Positions 46,728 to 55,649 of a DNA stretch of 64,000 nucleotides are shown piece after piece. Source of the DNA: Nitrosomonadales bacterium (lineage in GTDB: Bacteria > Pseudomonadota > Gammaproteobacteria > Burkholderiales > Gallionellaceae). The stretch spans positions 1 to 64,000 of the forward strand of contig JACQFX010000037.1 of assembly GCA_016199835.1 (NCBI GenBank), written 5' to 3'. Both the position numbers and the translations under genes were made by a program. The notes under the pieces were generated by a model. That model worked only from the letters and a program-made list of their open reading frames with translations, was not told the DNA's origin and did no database searches. Within the stretch, counting starts at the first letter, position 1; every line of letters begins with the position of its first letter.

Positions 46728-47804
46728 TCAGCGTCTTTCCGTCCTCCACAGCATCCCCGCCGCGAGTATCGAGAACACTATCGGCATCGCCGTCGCGCTG
46801 AGCAACGGCTGCCAATCGTTGATTGCTCCCAGACTCGCGAACAGGCGTCCGAGGAAGTGGAAAGACAAGCCCAGCACGATGCCCATGAAAATCTTGCCGC
46901 TGATACCGCCTTCTCGCCTGTGGTGCGCTGCGAACGGCAAAGCCAGCAACAGCATCACCAGCACCGCAAACGGGTAGACCAGCTTGGTCCACATGGCGAT
47001 CTCATAGCGCGCAGTCTTCTGGTGGTTGTCGCGCAGATGCTGGACGTAATGGTAAAGATTCCATGCCGACATCTGCTCCGGCACCACCAGCAGCACGCTC
47101 AACAGATCGGGGTTGAGCACCGAGTGCCATTCCATGCCGGGCTGGTTGCTCACGGACGTTCCCTGCTTGCTGAAACTGGTCTGCGTGACGCCCTCCAGTT
47201 GCCAGCGATTCTCTTCCACGAACGTGGCACGTTTGGCCGCCGTGATGGCGCGCAGATGGTAACTCTCGTCGAACTCGTAAATGCTGATGTTCAGCAGCGA
47301 GGTATCCGGCAGCACGTTCTTCACGTTAACGAAACTGCTCGCATCCTTGACCCATACACCGGAGCGGAATTCCTTCACCGTCACCTCCGAATTCTGCGCC
47401 TTGAGCCGCATGCTTTGCGCCATGCGCTCGCTCGGCGGCGCCAGTATTTCGCCGCAAAAATAACTCAGCAGCACCAGCGGCAAACCAATCCTGAACAATG
47501 CCTTCACCATCTGCCGCAACGAAGCGCCGGAAGATCGATACACCACCAGTTCGGAATTTGCCGCCATCTGCACCAGCGCAAAAATGGCACCGATCAGGAT
47601 CGCCACCGGAAACAGGTCATAGATATGGCTGGGAACAGTCAGCAGCACGTACAGCAGGACGTAGCCCAAACTATAGTTGCCATGACCCATCACGCTCAGT
47701 TCATGGATCAGATCGAGAAAAGAGAACAACATCAGCAAGGCCGTGAACACCAGCGCAATGCTGGAGTAAATCTCGCGTGCAAGATACCGGGTCAGCAGTT
47801 TCAT
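46728..47804 (-). CDS. lptG: LPS export permease LptG
   Basis: The 358-residue protein has six transmembrane helices around a periplasmic beta-jellyroll domain; it starts MKLLTRYLAREIYSSIALVF and matches the YjgP/YjgQ family. With LptF and LptB it extracts LPS from the inner membrane. It overlaps lptF by four bases. The presence of LptFG confirms an LPS outer membrane. Confidence 0.95.
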   Translation of the reverse strand: MKLLTRYLAREIYSSIALVFTALLMLFSFLDLIHELSVMGHGNYSLGYVLLYVLLTVPSHIYDLFPVAILIGAIFALVQMAANSELVVYRSSGASLRQMVKALFRIGLPLVLLSYFCGEILAPPSERMAQSMRLKAQNSEVTVKEFRSGVWVKDASSFVNVKNVLPDTSLLNISIYEFDESYHLRAITAAKRATFVEENRWQLEGVTQTSFSKQGTSVSNQPGMEWHSVLNPDLLSVLLVVPEQMSAWNLYHYVQHLRDNHQKTARYEIAMWTKLVYPFAVLVMLLLALPFAAHHRREGGISGKIFMGIVLGLSFHFLGRLFASLGAINDWQPLLSATAMPIVFSILAAGMLWRTERR

Positions 47805-48961
47805 CGCAGCAGCCTGCGCAGGGAGAGCACCGACATCCTGCGATAAAACATGAACACCAGCAGCGCGAACATCGCCGCATGCAGATCAAACAGCCCAGCC
47901 ACCGCCCCCATTTTCTCCTGCCCCACCCAGGTATTGGTGACGCTGATCATGTTGTTGTAGACCATGTAGATCACTATCGCCATGATCAGATTCAGCGAAC
48001 GCCCGGCACGCGGATTGACGAAGGCCAGCGGGATGGCCAGCAGCGCCAGGACCAATGCGCTAATCGGCAACCCCAGCCGCCATTCCAGCTCTGAAATGTT
48101 CCAGCTGGTCGGATGCTGCAACAGATACAAGGTGGATCGCGATTGCACCGGATCATTGCTGCGCATAGCTTCCACCGCTTCGATACGCATGGCATAACGC
48201 TCGAACTCAACGGTGCGGAAATCGCGCTGCCCCGGCGTGCCCTCGTAGCGCGTGCCATTCAGCAACACCAGAAAACGGTCGCCATTCGGCTCGGTCTGCT
48301 GCAAACCCTCCTTCGCCACCATGATCCCGGTTCTGCCGTTCTGCACCGACTGCACGAAAATGTTGCTTACTCGATTCTGTCCCGCACTGATGTTTTCGAT
48401 GAAATACACGCGGTCTGCCTGCCTGGATTCGCGGAAAGCGCCGGGCGTAGCGGCGGTCACATCGTCGCGACTGTTTAAACGATGTTTGAATTCCTCCGCC
48501 TTGCTCATCGCCCAGGGCGACAGCACCATGCTCAACAGCGCGATCACGCCCACCACCGGCAAGGCATACGCCAGCACCGGGCGTATCCAGCGCGTCAATC
48601 CGATGCCGGAACAAAACCACACCACCATCTCGCTGTCGCGGTAGCTGCGCGTCAATGTCAGCAACACCGACATGAACAGGCTGATGGAAAGCAGAACCGG
48701 CAGATAATTCAAGGCGGCGAAACCCATCAACACCAGCACACCGTCCACGGCCAGCAGGCCGCTGACCGACTCGCCCAGCAGACGGATCAACTGACTGAGC
48801 ACGACGATGCCGAGCAGAATAGAGAACACCAGCAAACCCATGGTGGCGAACTCGCGCACCAGCGAACGGTGGAAGATACCCTGACGCAATGGGTTTATCC
48901 GTGACGAACCGGATTCCTGCCGCTTTGACTTTTGAGTGTTAGTTTGCGGATAATCCGGCAT
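47801..48961 (-). CDS. lptF: LPS export permease LptF
   Basis: A YjgP/YjgQ family permease with six helices and the periplasmic domain (FIENISAGQNRVSNIFVQSV in the middle). Relatives usually begin near x-IFHRSLVREFA; here that lies about 28 codons into the open frame, so the true start may be the TTG at about 48889 or the ATG at 48961. If the longer start is real it would have a polar N-terminal tail. Divergent from pepA with only 34 bases between, which argues for the shorter form. Confidence 0.93.
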   Translation of the reverse strand: MPDYPQTNTQKSKRQESGSSRINPLRQGIFHRSLVREFATMGLLVFSILLGIVVLSQLIRLLGESVSGLLAVDGVLVLMGFAALNYLPVLLSISLFMSVLLTLTRSYRDSEMVVWFCSGIGLTRWIRPVLAYALPVVGVIALLSMVLSPWAMSKAEEFKHRLNSRDDVTAATPGAFRESRQADRVYFIENISAGQNRVSNIFVQSVQNGRTGIMVAKEGLQQTEPNGDRFLVLLNGTRYEGTPGQRDFRTVEFERYAMRIEAVEAMRSNDPVQSRSTLYLLQHPTSWNISELEWRLGLPISALVLALLAIPLAFVNPRAGRSLNLIMAIVIYMVYNNMISVTNTWVGQEKMGAVAGLFDLHAAMFALLVFMFYRRMSVLSLRRLLR

Positions 48962-48995
48962 CTGACGCAGTTTGAGTTAATTTAAGGAGAAGCAG

Positions 48996-50483
48996 GTGGA
49001 ATTTAGCATAAAACAAGGTAGCCCGGAAAAACTGCACAGCGCTTGCGTAGTAGTCGGCGTATTCGAAGGCGGCAAGTTGTCCGCTGCGGCCCAGGTTCTG
49101 GACAAAGCCTCCAGACACCATCTCAGCGATCTCATTGCACGCGGCGATCTGAGCGGCAAGGCTGCCTCCACCCTGCTACTGCACAAGGTGAGCGGCATTG
49201 CTGCCGAGCGCGTGCTGCTGGTCGGCCTGGGCAAGGCTGGCGAACAGAACAACAAGACCAGCGTGGATATCCTGCGCGCCACATTCAAAGCCCTGCAAGA
49301 TACTCCGGCAAAAGATGCCGCGCTGTATTGCGCAGATGATACCGTCGGCAAGGACGCGGCATGGGTCATCAGGCAAGCCGTGCTCGCCGCTGCCGAGAGC
49401 GGCTATCGCGCCGACAGCCTGAAAAGCAAACCCGCCAAGCCCTCCACGCTCAAGCACATCACTTTCGCCACACTGGATAAACCTGCTGCCGGACTGAAGG
49501 CCACGCTCGATCAAACCGTCGCCATCGCGCATGGCATGGAACTCACCAGGACGCTGGGCGACCTGCCGGGCAACATCTGCACGCCGACCTACCTCGCCGC
49601 GAAAGCGCTCGCTCTGGCCAAGGCGCACAAGAGTATCAAGACCACGGTGCTGGAAGAAAAGGATATGCAGAAACTCGGCATGGGTTCCTTCCTTTCTGTC
49701 ACGCGCGGCAGCGAACAACCCGCCAAACTCATCACGCTGGAATATCAGGGCACAGACAAGAAACAGAAACCCGTCGCCCTCGTCGGCAAGGGCATCACTT
49801 TCGACTCCGGCGGCATCTCGCTTAAGCCCGGCGCCGAAATGGATGAGATGAAATACGACATGTGCGGCGCAGCCAGCGTACTGGGCACCATGCAAGCCAT
49901 CGCCGAGATGGGACTCAAGCTCAACGTGGTCGGCATCATTCCCGCCTGCGAAAACCTGCCCAGCGGCTCCGCCACCAAACCCGGCGACATTGTCACCAGC
50001 ATGTCCGGACAGACCATAGAGATACTCAACACCGACGCCGAAGGCCGCCTCATTCTGTGCGATGCGCTGACCTACGCGGGCAAGTTCAAACCCGACACCG
50101 TGATCGACATTGCCACGCTCACCGGCGCCTGCGTCATCGCGCTGGGCCACGTGGTCAGCGGCCTGCTCAGCAATCAGGATGATCTGGCGCAAGAGTTGCT
50201 GGCCGCAGGCGAACAGGCGCATGACCGCGTCTGGCAACTGCCGCTGTATGACGACTATCAGCCTCTGCTCGACAGCAACTTCGCCGACATGCAGAACATA
50301 GGTGGACGCGCAGGCGGCACCATCACGGCGGCCTGTTTCCTCGCGCGCTTCACCAAGGATTATCGCTGGGCGCATCTGGACATCGCGGGCACCGCATGGA
50401 AATCCGGCAAGGAAAAAGGCGCGACCGGCAGGCCGGTGCCGCTGCTGGCGCAATACCTCATCAACCGTACAAGCGGAAAATAA
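48996..50483 (+). CDS. pepA: leucyl aminopeptidase
   Basis: The 495-residue M17 enzyme has the metal and catalytic motifs KGITFDSGGISLKPG and NTDAEGRLILCDALTYA. It removes N-terminal residues from peptides and in E. coli also binds DNA. The start is GTG with AAGGAGA upstream. In many Proteobacteria it is followed by holC and valS; here that order is broken by an accessory block. Confidence 0.97.
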   Translation: MEFSIKQGSPEKLHSACVVVGVFEGGKLSAAAQVLDKASRHHLSDLIARGDLSGKAASTLLLHKVSGIAAERVLLVGLGKAGEQNNKTSVDILRATFKALQDTPAKDAALYCADDTVGKDAAWVIRQAVLAAAESGYRADSLKSKPAKPSTLKHITFATLDKPAAGLKATLDQTVAIAHGMELTRTLGDLPGNICTPTYLAAKALALAKAHKSIKTTVLEEKDMQKLGMGSFLSVTRGSEQPAKLITLEYQGTDKKQKPVALVGKGITFDSGGISLKPGAEMDEMKYDMCGAASVLGTMQAIAEMGLKLNVVGIIPACENLPSGSATKPGDIVTSMSGQTIEILNTDAEGRLILCDALTYAGKFKPDTVIDIATLTGACVIALGHVVSGLLSNQDDLAQELLAAGEQAHDRVWQLPLYDDYQPLLDSNFADMQNIGGRAGGTITAACFLARFTKDYRWAHLDIAGTAWKSGKEKGATGRPVPLLAQYLINRTSGK

Positions 50484-50489
50484 ATCCGG

Positions 50490-50570
50490 AACCACGGAAG
50501 ACACGGAAAAATCAAGACCCCGGCTTGGACTGAAATGGCCTTTTCCGTGTTATCCGTGCCTTCCGTGGTT
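50490..50570. repeat. CACGGAA-type inverted repeat element
   Basis: AACCACGGAAGACACGGAAAA (50490-50510) and its reverse-type partner built of TTTTCCGTG, ATCCGTG and TTCCGTGGTT (50541-50570) form an inverted repeat of about 20-base arms, the same design as the CACAGAG element at 29686-29823. It lies directly after pepA and 15 bases before the holC remnant. Confidence 0.75.
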
Positions 50571-50584
50571 AAATGTTTTTAACC

Positions 50585-50665
50585 ATGATCAAAGTTGATT
50601 CTCACACCGGCACCGGCGACATGCTGCGCACCGCCTGCCGACTACGGTTTAACGATACGCTATGA
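50585..50665 (+). pseudogene. duplicated 5-prime fragment of holC, now a 26-codon mini-cistron
   Basis: The frame MIKVDSHTGTGDMLRTACRL then RFNDTL and stop aligns with the first 21 residues of the intact HolC at 55218 ([20 protein letters not shown]): 14 of 21 residues and about 48 of 63 bases are the same. Its stop TGA overlaps the ATG of the next gene (ATGA), just as intact holC overlaps valS. It marks the former pepA-holC junction. Confidence 0.85.
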
Positions 50666-52035
50666 AAACCGGGGATTCATTAACCTTCAAGCAAAAAACA
50701 CAACTCCAGCAGGCGCAGATGATGCACCAGGCCGGCCGGCTGGCGGAGGCGGGAGCAACCTACAGCAGGCTCCTCAGGTATTTTCCGGATAATTTCCAGT
50801 TGCTCACCGGGTTGGGCACCATCGCGCTGCAACAGGGCAATCTTGACGAGAGCGTGCGTCTGTTGCGGTTGTCGCTGCAAGCCGAGCCCGACCAGCCGCT
50901 GACGCTATCCAACCTCGGTGTCGCATGCAAACGACTCAGCCATCTGGATGAAGCCCTGACATGCTATGACCGGGCGATCGCTCTGAAGCCCGACTACGTC
51001 GAGGCTTACAACAACCGCGGCAACATACTCAAAAATCTCCGGCGGCCGGATGAAGCGCTACGCGATTACAACCGCGCCATCGCACTGCGCCCCGACTATG
51101 CAGCCGGTCACTGGAACAAAGCCTTCATCAAGCTGCTCATGGGCGACTATGCGGAAGGCTGGCAGCTTTACGAATGGGGCTGGCGATCCGGTGATCGTGG
51201 TACCGCCCGGAGCTTCCCTCAGCCCCTGTGGCTGGGACAGGAAACCTTGCAAGGCAAGACCTTGCTGATCCATGCCGAGCAGGGACTCGGCGACTTCATC
51301 CAGTTCTGCCGCTACGCTCCCATGGTGGAAGCGCTGGACGCCAGGGTGATAATCGAAGCTCCTTCCTCGCTGCTTGCACTGACCTCGACACTGGGAGGAG
51401 ATTTCATGCTCGTCGAAAAAGGTCAGCCGTTGCCGGCCTTCGATCTGCATTGTCCCGTCATGAGCCTGCCGCTCGCATTCAAAACCACGCTCGACACCGT
51501 TCCCGCATCCATCCCCTATCTCCATGCCGCCCCGGCCAAACGCGAAACGTGGCGGCAACGGCTGGGAGAAAAAAAATGCCCCCGCATAGGCCTGGCATGG
51601 TCGGGAAATCCGGCGCACACCAACGACTACAATCGCAGCCTCTCCCTCCATGCGCTCGCGCCACTGCTGCAACTGCCTCTGGAATTCCATGCATTGCAGA
51701 AAGACCTCCGGCCGGACGACGCATCTGCCTTGTCCGCCTCCGGACAGGTGCATTTGCACCACCAGGCGCTGCGCGATTTCTCCGATACGGCGGCACTTGT
51801 ACAGGAGATGGACCTGATCATTTCCGTGGACACTTCGCTCGCGCATCTCGCTGGCGCGCTGGGACACCCGGTCTGGATACTGCTTCCCCATGCGCCGGAT
51901 TATCGCTGGCTGCTGGATCGCACCGACAGCCCGTGGTATCCCTCGGCTACGCTGTTCCGGCAACCGTTCATCGGAGACTGGGCATCCGTGATTGCCACGC
52001 TAGAAAAGCGGCTGAACGAAATGGGCAACTGCTGA
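50662..52035 (+). CDS. TPR protein with glycosyltransferase 9-like C-terminal domain
   Basis: The 457-residue protein has three to four TPR units in residues 15-165 (for example LDEALTCYDRAIALKPDYVE, PDEALRDYNRAIALRPDYAA) and a C-terminal domain of about 250 residues with LIHAEQGLGDFIQFCRYAPM, RIGLAWSGNPAHTNDYNRS and VSVDTSLAHLAGALGHPVWI, the ADP-heptosyltransferase-like (GT9) fold. Such proteins are thought to act in surface polysaccharide or protein glycosylation. It begins inside the holC remnant stop and is the first gene of the accessory block. Confidence 0.88.
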   Translation: MKTGDSLTFKQKTQLQQAQMMHQAGRLAEAGATYSRLLRYFPDNFQLLTGLGTIALQQGNLDESVRLLRLSLQAEPDQPLTLSNLGVACKRLSHLDEALTCYDRAIALKPDYVEAYNNRGNILKNLRRPDEALRDYNRAIALRPDYAAGHWNKAFIKLLMGDYAEGWQLYEWGWRSGDRGTARSFPQPLWLGQETLQGKTLLIHAEQGLGDFIQFCRYAPMVEALDARVIIEAPSSLLALTSTLGGDFMLVEKGQPLPAFDLHCPVMSLPLAFKTTLDTVPASIPYLHAAPAKRETWRQRLGEKKCPRIGLAWSGNPAHTNDYNRSLSLHALAPLLQLPLEFHALQKDLRPDDASALSASGQVHLHHQALRDFSDTAALVQEMDLIISVDTSLAHLAGALGHPVWILLPHAPDYRWLLDRTDSPWYPSATLFRQPFIGDWASVIATLEKRLNEMGNC

Positions 52036-52088
52036 GACCATACATCCGCCCCGGCATTTTTCGCCCAAAATCATATATCATCCCACCC

Positions 52089-52862
52089 ATGCTTCCTCCA
52101 ATTTCCTGCCCTGTCTGCAACAGCAATTGCTCGCCGCTCGATGTGGTTGATTTCAACAAGGCGTGCGAAGAAATGCGCGGCAAATTTCTCAAGCTCTCGG
52201 GAATCCCCATTTATTATTATCTGTGCAACAACTGCCAGTTCTGTTTTGCGCCAGAGTTCATGAAATGGGAACTGCGCGACTTCGAAGAGAAAATTTACAA
52301 CCAGGACTACGTCCTGGTAGACCCCGATTATCTCGATAGCCGCCCTCGCCAACTGGCGAATAAATTGCTGTCCATGTTCCCCGTGCAGGGGCCGCAAATA
52401 AAGCATCTGGATTTCGGCGGAGGGGATGGGCTGCTGAGCCGCATATTGCGGGAAGCGAACTGGCAATCCACGTCCTATGATCCATTCGTGGACAAAGACA
52501 CCAAGCTGGGCGACCTGGGGCAGTTTCAACTGATCACGGCATTTGAAGTCTTTGAGCATGTTCCCGACGTTTGCAGGCTGATTCGGGATCTGTCCTCATT
52601 GCTGGCCTCAGACGGAATTGTGCTATTCACAACAAACGTATCAGATGGGCAAATTGCCCAGAACCGGCGCATCAACTGGTGGTATGCCTCGCCGCGAAAT
52701 GGCCACATCAGTCTCTTTTCACGGAAAAGCCTGGCTATCCTGGGGGGGAAAGAAGGATTCACGGTTGGCGGTTTTTCTGATGGCCTGCACATGCTCTCCA
52801 GGCGCGCACCCGCCTGGGCCAGCCACTTGTTCCCCCAGGCCGGCACCAGGCCTGCGCCTTGA
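52089..52862 (+). CDS. SAM-dependent methyltransferase with N-terminal zinc-ribbon-like cysteines
   Basis: The 257-residue protein starts MLPPISCPVCNSNCSPLDVV with cysteine pairs (CPVC and CNNCQFC) that suggest a zinc-binding head, then a class I methyltransferase domain with LDFGGGDGLLSRIL as motif I and FEVFEHVPDVCRLIRDLSSL. This type occurs in sugar-nucleotide or polysaccharide clusters. It follows the TPR-glycosyltransferase gene by 53 bases and is probably co-transcribed. Confidence 0.85.
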   Translation: MLPPISCPVCNSNCSPLDVVDFNKACEEMRGKFLKLSGIPIYYYLCNNCQFCFAPEFMKWELRDFEEKIYNQDYVLVDPDYLDSRPRQLANKLLSMFPVQGPQIKHLDFGGGDGLLSRILREANWQSTSYDPFVDKDTKLGDLGQFQLITAFEVFEHVPDVCRLIRDLSSLLASDGIVLFTTNVSDGQIAQNRRINWWYASPRNGHISLFSRKSLAILGGKEGFTVGGFSDGLHMLSRRAPAWASHLFPQAGTRPAP

Positions 52863-52903
52863 GCTGAAAAACGCAATTGATCGGGAAGGTACGGAAAATC
52901 CGG

Positions 52904-54982
52904 CTACCGCTCTTCCCGCGCAAAATCTTCCACAAAGGGAACCAGTTTCGCCGCAATGCGCGTACTCGCATATTGCGAGATGTGGTCACCATACGAATAG
53001 AGCAGCCTTCCTTCGTGGAAAGGCGTGCACATGCGATCTTCCATGTCGCAGAGCTGACCCAACGTGTCAAAAATGCGCAGCTTGTCCGGATATTTCGCCT
53101 GTAGCCGGTCGAGCACCATGCGGTATTGCGCCGTAAGCTCCAGATGGCGGTCATAGCTGACGGAGCACGACGGGTCGTGCCCCAGGTTCATGGCCCTGTT
53201 GAGCCAGCTCAATGAGGTGATACGCCTGATGCACTGTTTGGGATCCCTGAAGGTCGGATTATCAACCGTGATCACCACTTTCTTCCCGGCTCTGATCAGG
53301 GCGGAAATCATGCCGTCCAGTCCGGCGAATGCCACTTCCGCATAAGGGCTTGCAGGCAGATCGTCTATGGAAGTTTCGTTGTTCAGGCGAAAAAGGTTGC
53401 GCGTCGCGGTGGTAAACACGACGACCTTGACATCGGGGTTGCCTGCGAGCGCATCCAGCGCAATCTTCGACGAACTCTGGAAATTCTCGTAAACCGGTTC
53501 GTTGCTGATGACCGGGACGGTGGCGCCATGGGAAGTCCAGCCGCCGATGAACAGCCAGTGCCCGTTGTCGGTCGAGGCATTGAATAGCCCCGGAGCAAGA
53601 ACGGCTGCCTTGCTGTCTCCCACCAGCGCAAACCTGACGTTACCTCGATCATCGCTCACACAGTTCTGCACCATTTCCTCGTCCGCCGCTTGCCGGATGC
53701 CGCAGCCGCCGCCGACGTTATGCACATTGATGTCTGAATCATTGATCGCCTGCGAATTGATACTGACGACTTCCCGGAACTCGAATCCCTCATTCGATCT
53801 GGCATCGTATCCAGCAATGCCGACAGCGAGCATCAAGACGCAAAGCGCAAATACTTTGGCGCGCAACTCCCGCCCGAAGCGCAACGGTCGCTCGACCAGC
53901 CTGTATGTCAGCCCGGCCAGCACGACCGCCAGCAGAACCAGAGCCATGCGCATCACTGGCGTCGGCTCGCCGGACTTGACGATATAGGCAAACGACAGCA
54001 GGGGCCAGTGCCACAAATAGAGCGGGTAGCTGATCAGCCCGATCCAGACCATCGCGCGGCTCGACAGCAACGTGCGATTCAGCCAGGCCTGCGGCCCCGC
54101 AGAAATAATCAGGCTGGCACCCAGCGTGGGCAGCAACGCCCACCAGCCGGGAAAGACTTTCTCCTTGCTGACGAGCAGCACGGCGGCTCCTATCAGCAGG
54201 AGGCCGAATGCCGAACGTATATTTTGCAGCATGGGTCCGGCCTGACCCGGGAAAACCCCCGCAGGCACCGCCCCCATCCGGCGTTTCAGACCGCCCTTCC
54301 AACTCATCTCGTACAACGTGAAACCGGCCAGCATGCTGCCGAAGGTCAGTTCCCAGAAGCGCGAGAGCGGGGAATAAAACGCCTGTGCCGCATCACCGCT
54401 CACCTTGTCGACATTGACGGCAAAAGAAACGGCAATGATGGCAAGCGTGACGAACAGCAGGTTGGTGCGCTTCTTCCAGGCCCAATACAGCAGCAGCGGC
54501 CAGATGATGTAGAACTGCTCTTCCACGCCCAGCGACCAGAGATGCAGCAAGGGCTTGGTCTCTGCGGCATTGTCGAAATAACCGGCCTCCTGCCAGAAGA
54601 ACAGGTTGGACACGAAACCCGCGCCGGCTGCGATGTGCTTGCCCAACTGCCGGTATTCGTCGGAGAGCAGCACGAACCAGCCCAGGGCATAACAGGCGGC
54701 CAGCACCAGGATCAGTGCGGGGAAAATGCGCTTGATGCGGCGCGCATAAAATTCGCCGAAACTGAAACCGCCATCCTCCAGACTGCCCAGGATAATGGTG
54801 GAAATGAGGAAACCCGAGATGACGAAAAACACGTCCACCCCGACAAAGCCGCCTCTGACCCATTCCGGGAAGGCGTGATAACCCACAACGATCAGGATGG
54901 CGATTGCGCGCAGCCCGTCAATGTCGGCGCGATACTTGGGGGAAAGCAGGTGGGGATGCGTATTGAGAGTGGAGTGATTCAT
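52904..54982 (-). CDS. OafA/acyltransferase-3 family protein with SGNH domain
   Basis: The 692-residue protein has an N-terminal acyltransferase-3 domain of ten to eleven transmembrane helices (YRADIDGLRAIAILIVVGYH, FFVISGFLIS, HLWSLGVEEQFYIIWPLLLY) and a C-terminal SGNH hydrolase-like domain (FALVGDSKAAVLAPGL with the Ser, and YGDHIS with the Asp-x-x-His pair). It should move acyl (typically O-acetyl) groups onto surface polysaccharide. It is on the strand opposite to the two preceding genes. Confidence 0.93.
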   Translation of the reverse strand: MNHSTLNTHPHLLSPKYRADIDGLRAIAILIVVGYHAFPEWVRGGFVGVDVFFVISGFLISTIILGSLEDGGFSFGEFYARRIKRIFPALILVLAACYALGWFVLLSDEYRQLGKHIAAGAGFVSNLFFWQEAGYFDNAAETKPLLHLWSLGVEEQFYIIWPLLLYWAWKKRTNLLFVTLAIIAVSFAVNVDKVSGDAAQAFYSPLSRFWELTFGSMLAGFTLYEMSWKGGLKRRMGAVPAGVFPGQAGPMLQNIRSAFGLLLIGAAVLLVSKEKVFPGWWALLPTLGASLIISAGPQAWLNRTLLSSRAMVWIGLISYPLYLWHWPLLSFAYIVKSGEPTPVMRMALVLLAVVLAGLTYRLVERPLRFGRELRAKVFALCVLMLAVGIAGYDARSNEGFEFREVVSINSQAINDSDINVHNVGGGCGIRQAADEEMVQNCVSDDRGNVRFALVGDSKAAVLAPGLFNASTDNGHWLFIGGWTSHGATVPVISNEPVYENFQSSSKIALDALAGNPDVKVVVFTTATRNLFRLNNETSIDDLPASPYAEVAFAGLDGMISALIRAGKKVVITVDNPTFRDPKQCIRRITSLSWLNRAMNLGHDPSCSVSYDRHLELTAQYRMVLDRLQAKYPDKLRIFDTLGQLCDMEDRMCTPFHEGRLLYSYGDHISQYASTRIAAKLVPFVEDFAREER

Positions 54983-55177
54983 TCAGTCTCTGTTCCGGTT
55001 CTGGCTCGCAACACAAATGCGTACGCTCGCGCGGCTGTAAACGCGAAAAATTGCCGCCCGCGAAGCCTACTAGAAAACCCTTGCTGCGGGCAATCGAATT
55101 CAGCGCAACCAAACCGCAAGCATGGAAGCGAAGGCTAGCGCACCGGCATGCCCTGAGCCAGCCGAATCCGTCCTCCA

Positions 55178-55188
55178 TTTGCTATAAT
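55178..55188 (+). promoter_or_regulatory. extended -10 promoter upstream of holC-valS
   Basis: TTTGCTATAAT carries TGC before a consensus TATAAT (55183-55188), 30 bases upstream of the holC GTG. It lies in the gap created between the accessory block and holC and gives holC-valS a promoter independent of pepA. Confidence 0.65.
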
Positions 55189-55217
55189 CGCGCCGTTCCA
55201 GATCAGGCATCGCTCCC

Positions 55218-55649
55218 GTGACCAAAGTTGATTTCTACACCGGCACCACCGACAAACTGCGCACGGCCTGCCAGTTAAGCCATAAGGCGCTGCAGAACGG
55301 CTTGCGCGTGCTACTGCACACGCCGGATGAAACCGTTGCCGCCTCGCTGGACAAGCTGCTGTGGCACTACCCGGCGACCGCCTTCATCCCGCATTGCCGC
55401 AGCAAGGACGCCGGGGCCGCAACCATGCCGGTGCTGCTCGGCCATGATGGCGAGACCTTCCCGCACAGCGAGTTGCTGATCAGCCTGCATAGCGAGTGCC
55501 TGCCATTCTTCAGCCGCTTCGAACGCCTGATCGAGATCGTCGGACTGGATGAGGAAGATAAACGCCAGGGGCGGGAACGCTTCAAGTTTTACAAGGACAG
55601 GGGCTACGAGATGCGCCACTTCGACCTCACCAAGGCCGAAGCCACATGA
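55218..55649 (+). CDS. holC: DNA polymerase III subunit chi
   Basis: The 143-residue protein begins [20 protein letters not shown] and contains [14 protein letters not shown] and the SSB-binding surface expected for HolC (about 145 residues in E. coli). It links the clamp loader to SSB. The start is GTG. Its stop overlaps the downstream valS-fusion ATG by four bases. Confidence 0.95.
   Translation: MTKVDFYTGTTDKLRTACQLSHKALQNGLRVLLHTPDETVAASLDKLLWHYPATAFIPHCRSKDAGAATMPVLLGHDGETFPHSELLISLHSECLPFFSRFERLIEIVGLDEEDKRQGRERFKFYKDRGYEMRHFDLTKAEAT

Noticed and set aside
50585..55217. Accessory block as a prophage or transposon
   Set aside because: No integrase, transposase, phage gene or terminal inverted repeats were seen; only the holC 5-prime duplication marks the ends.
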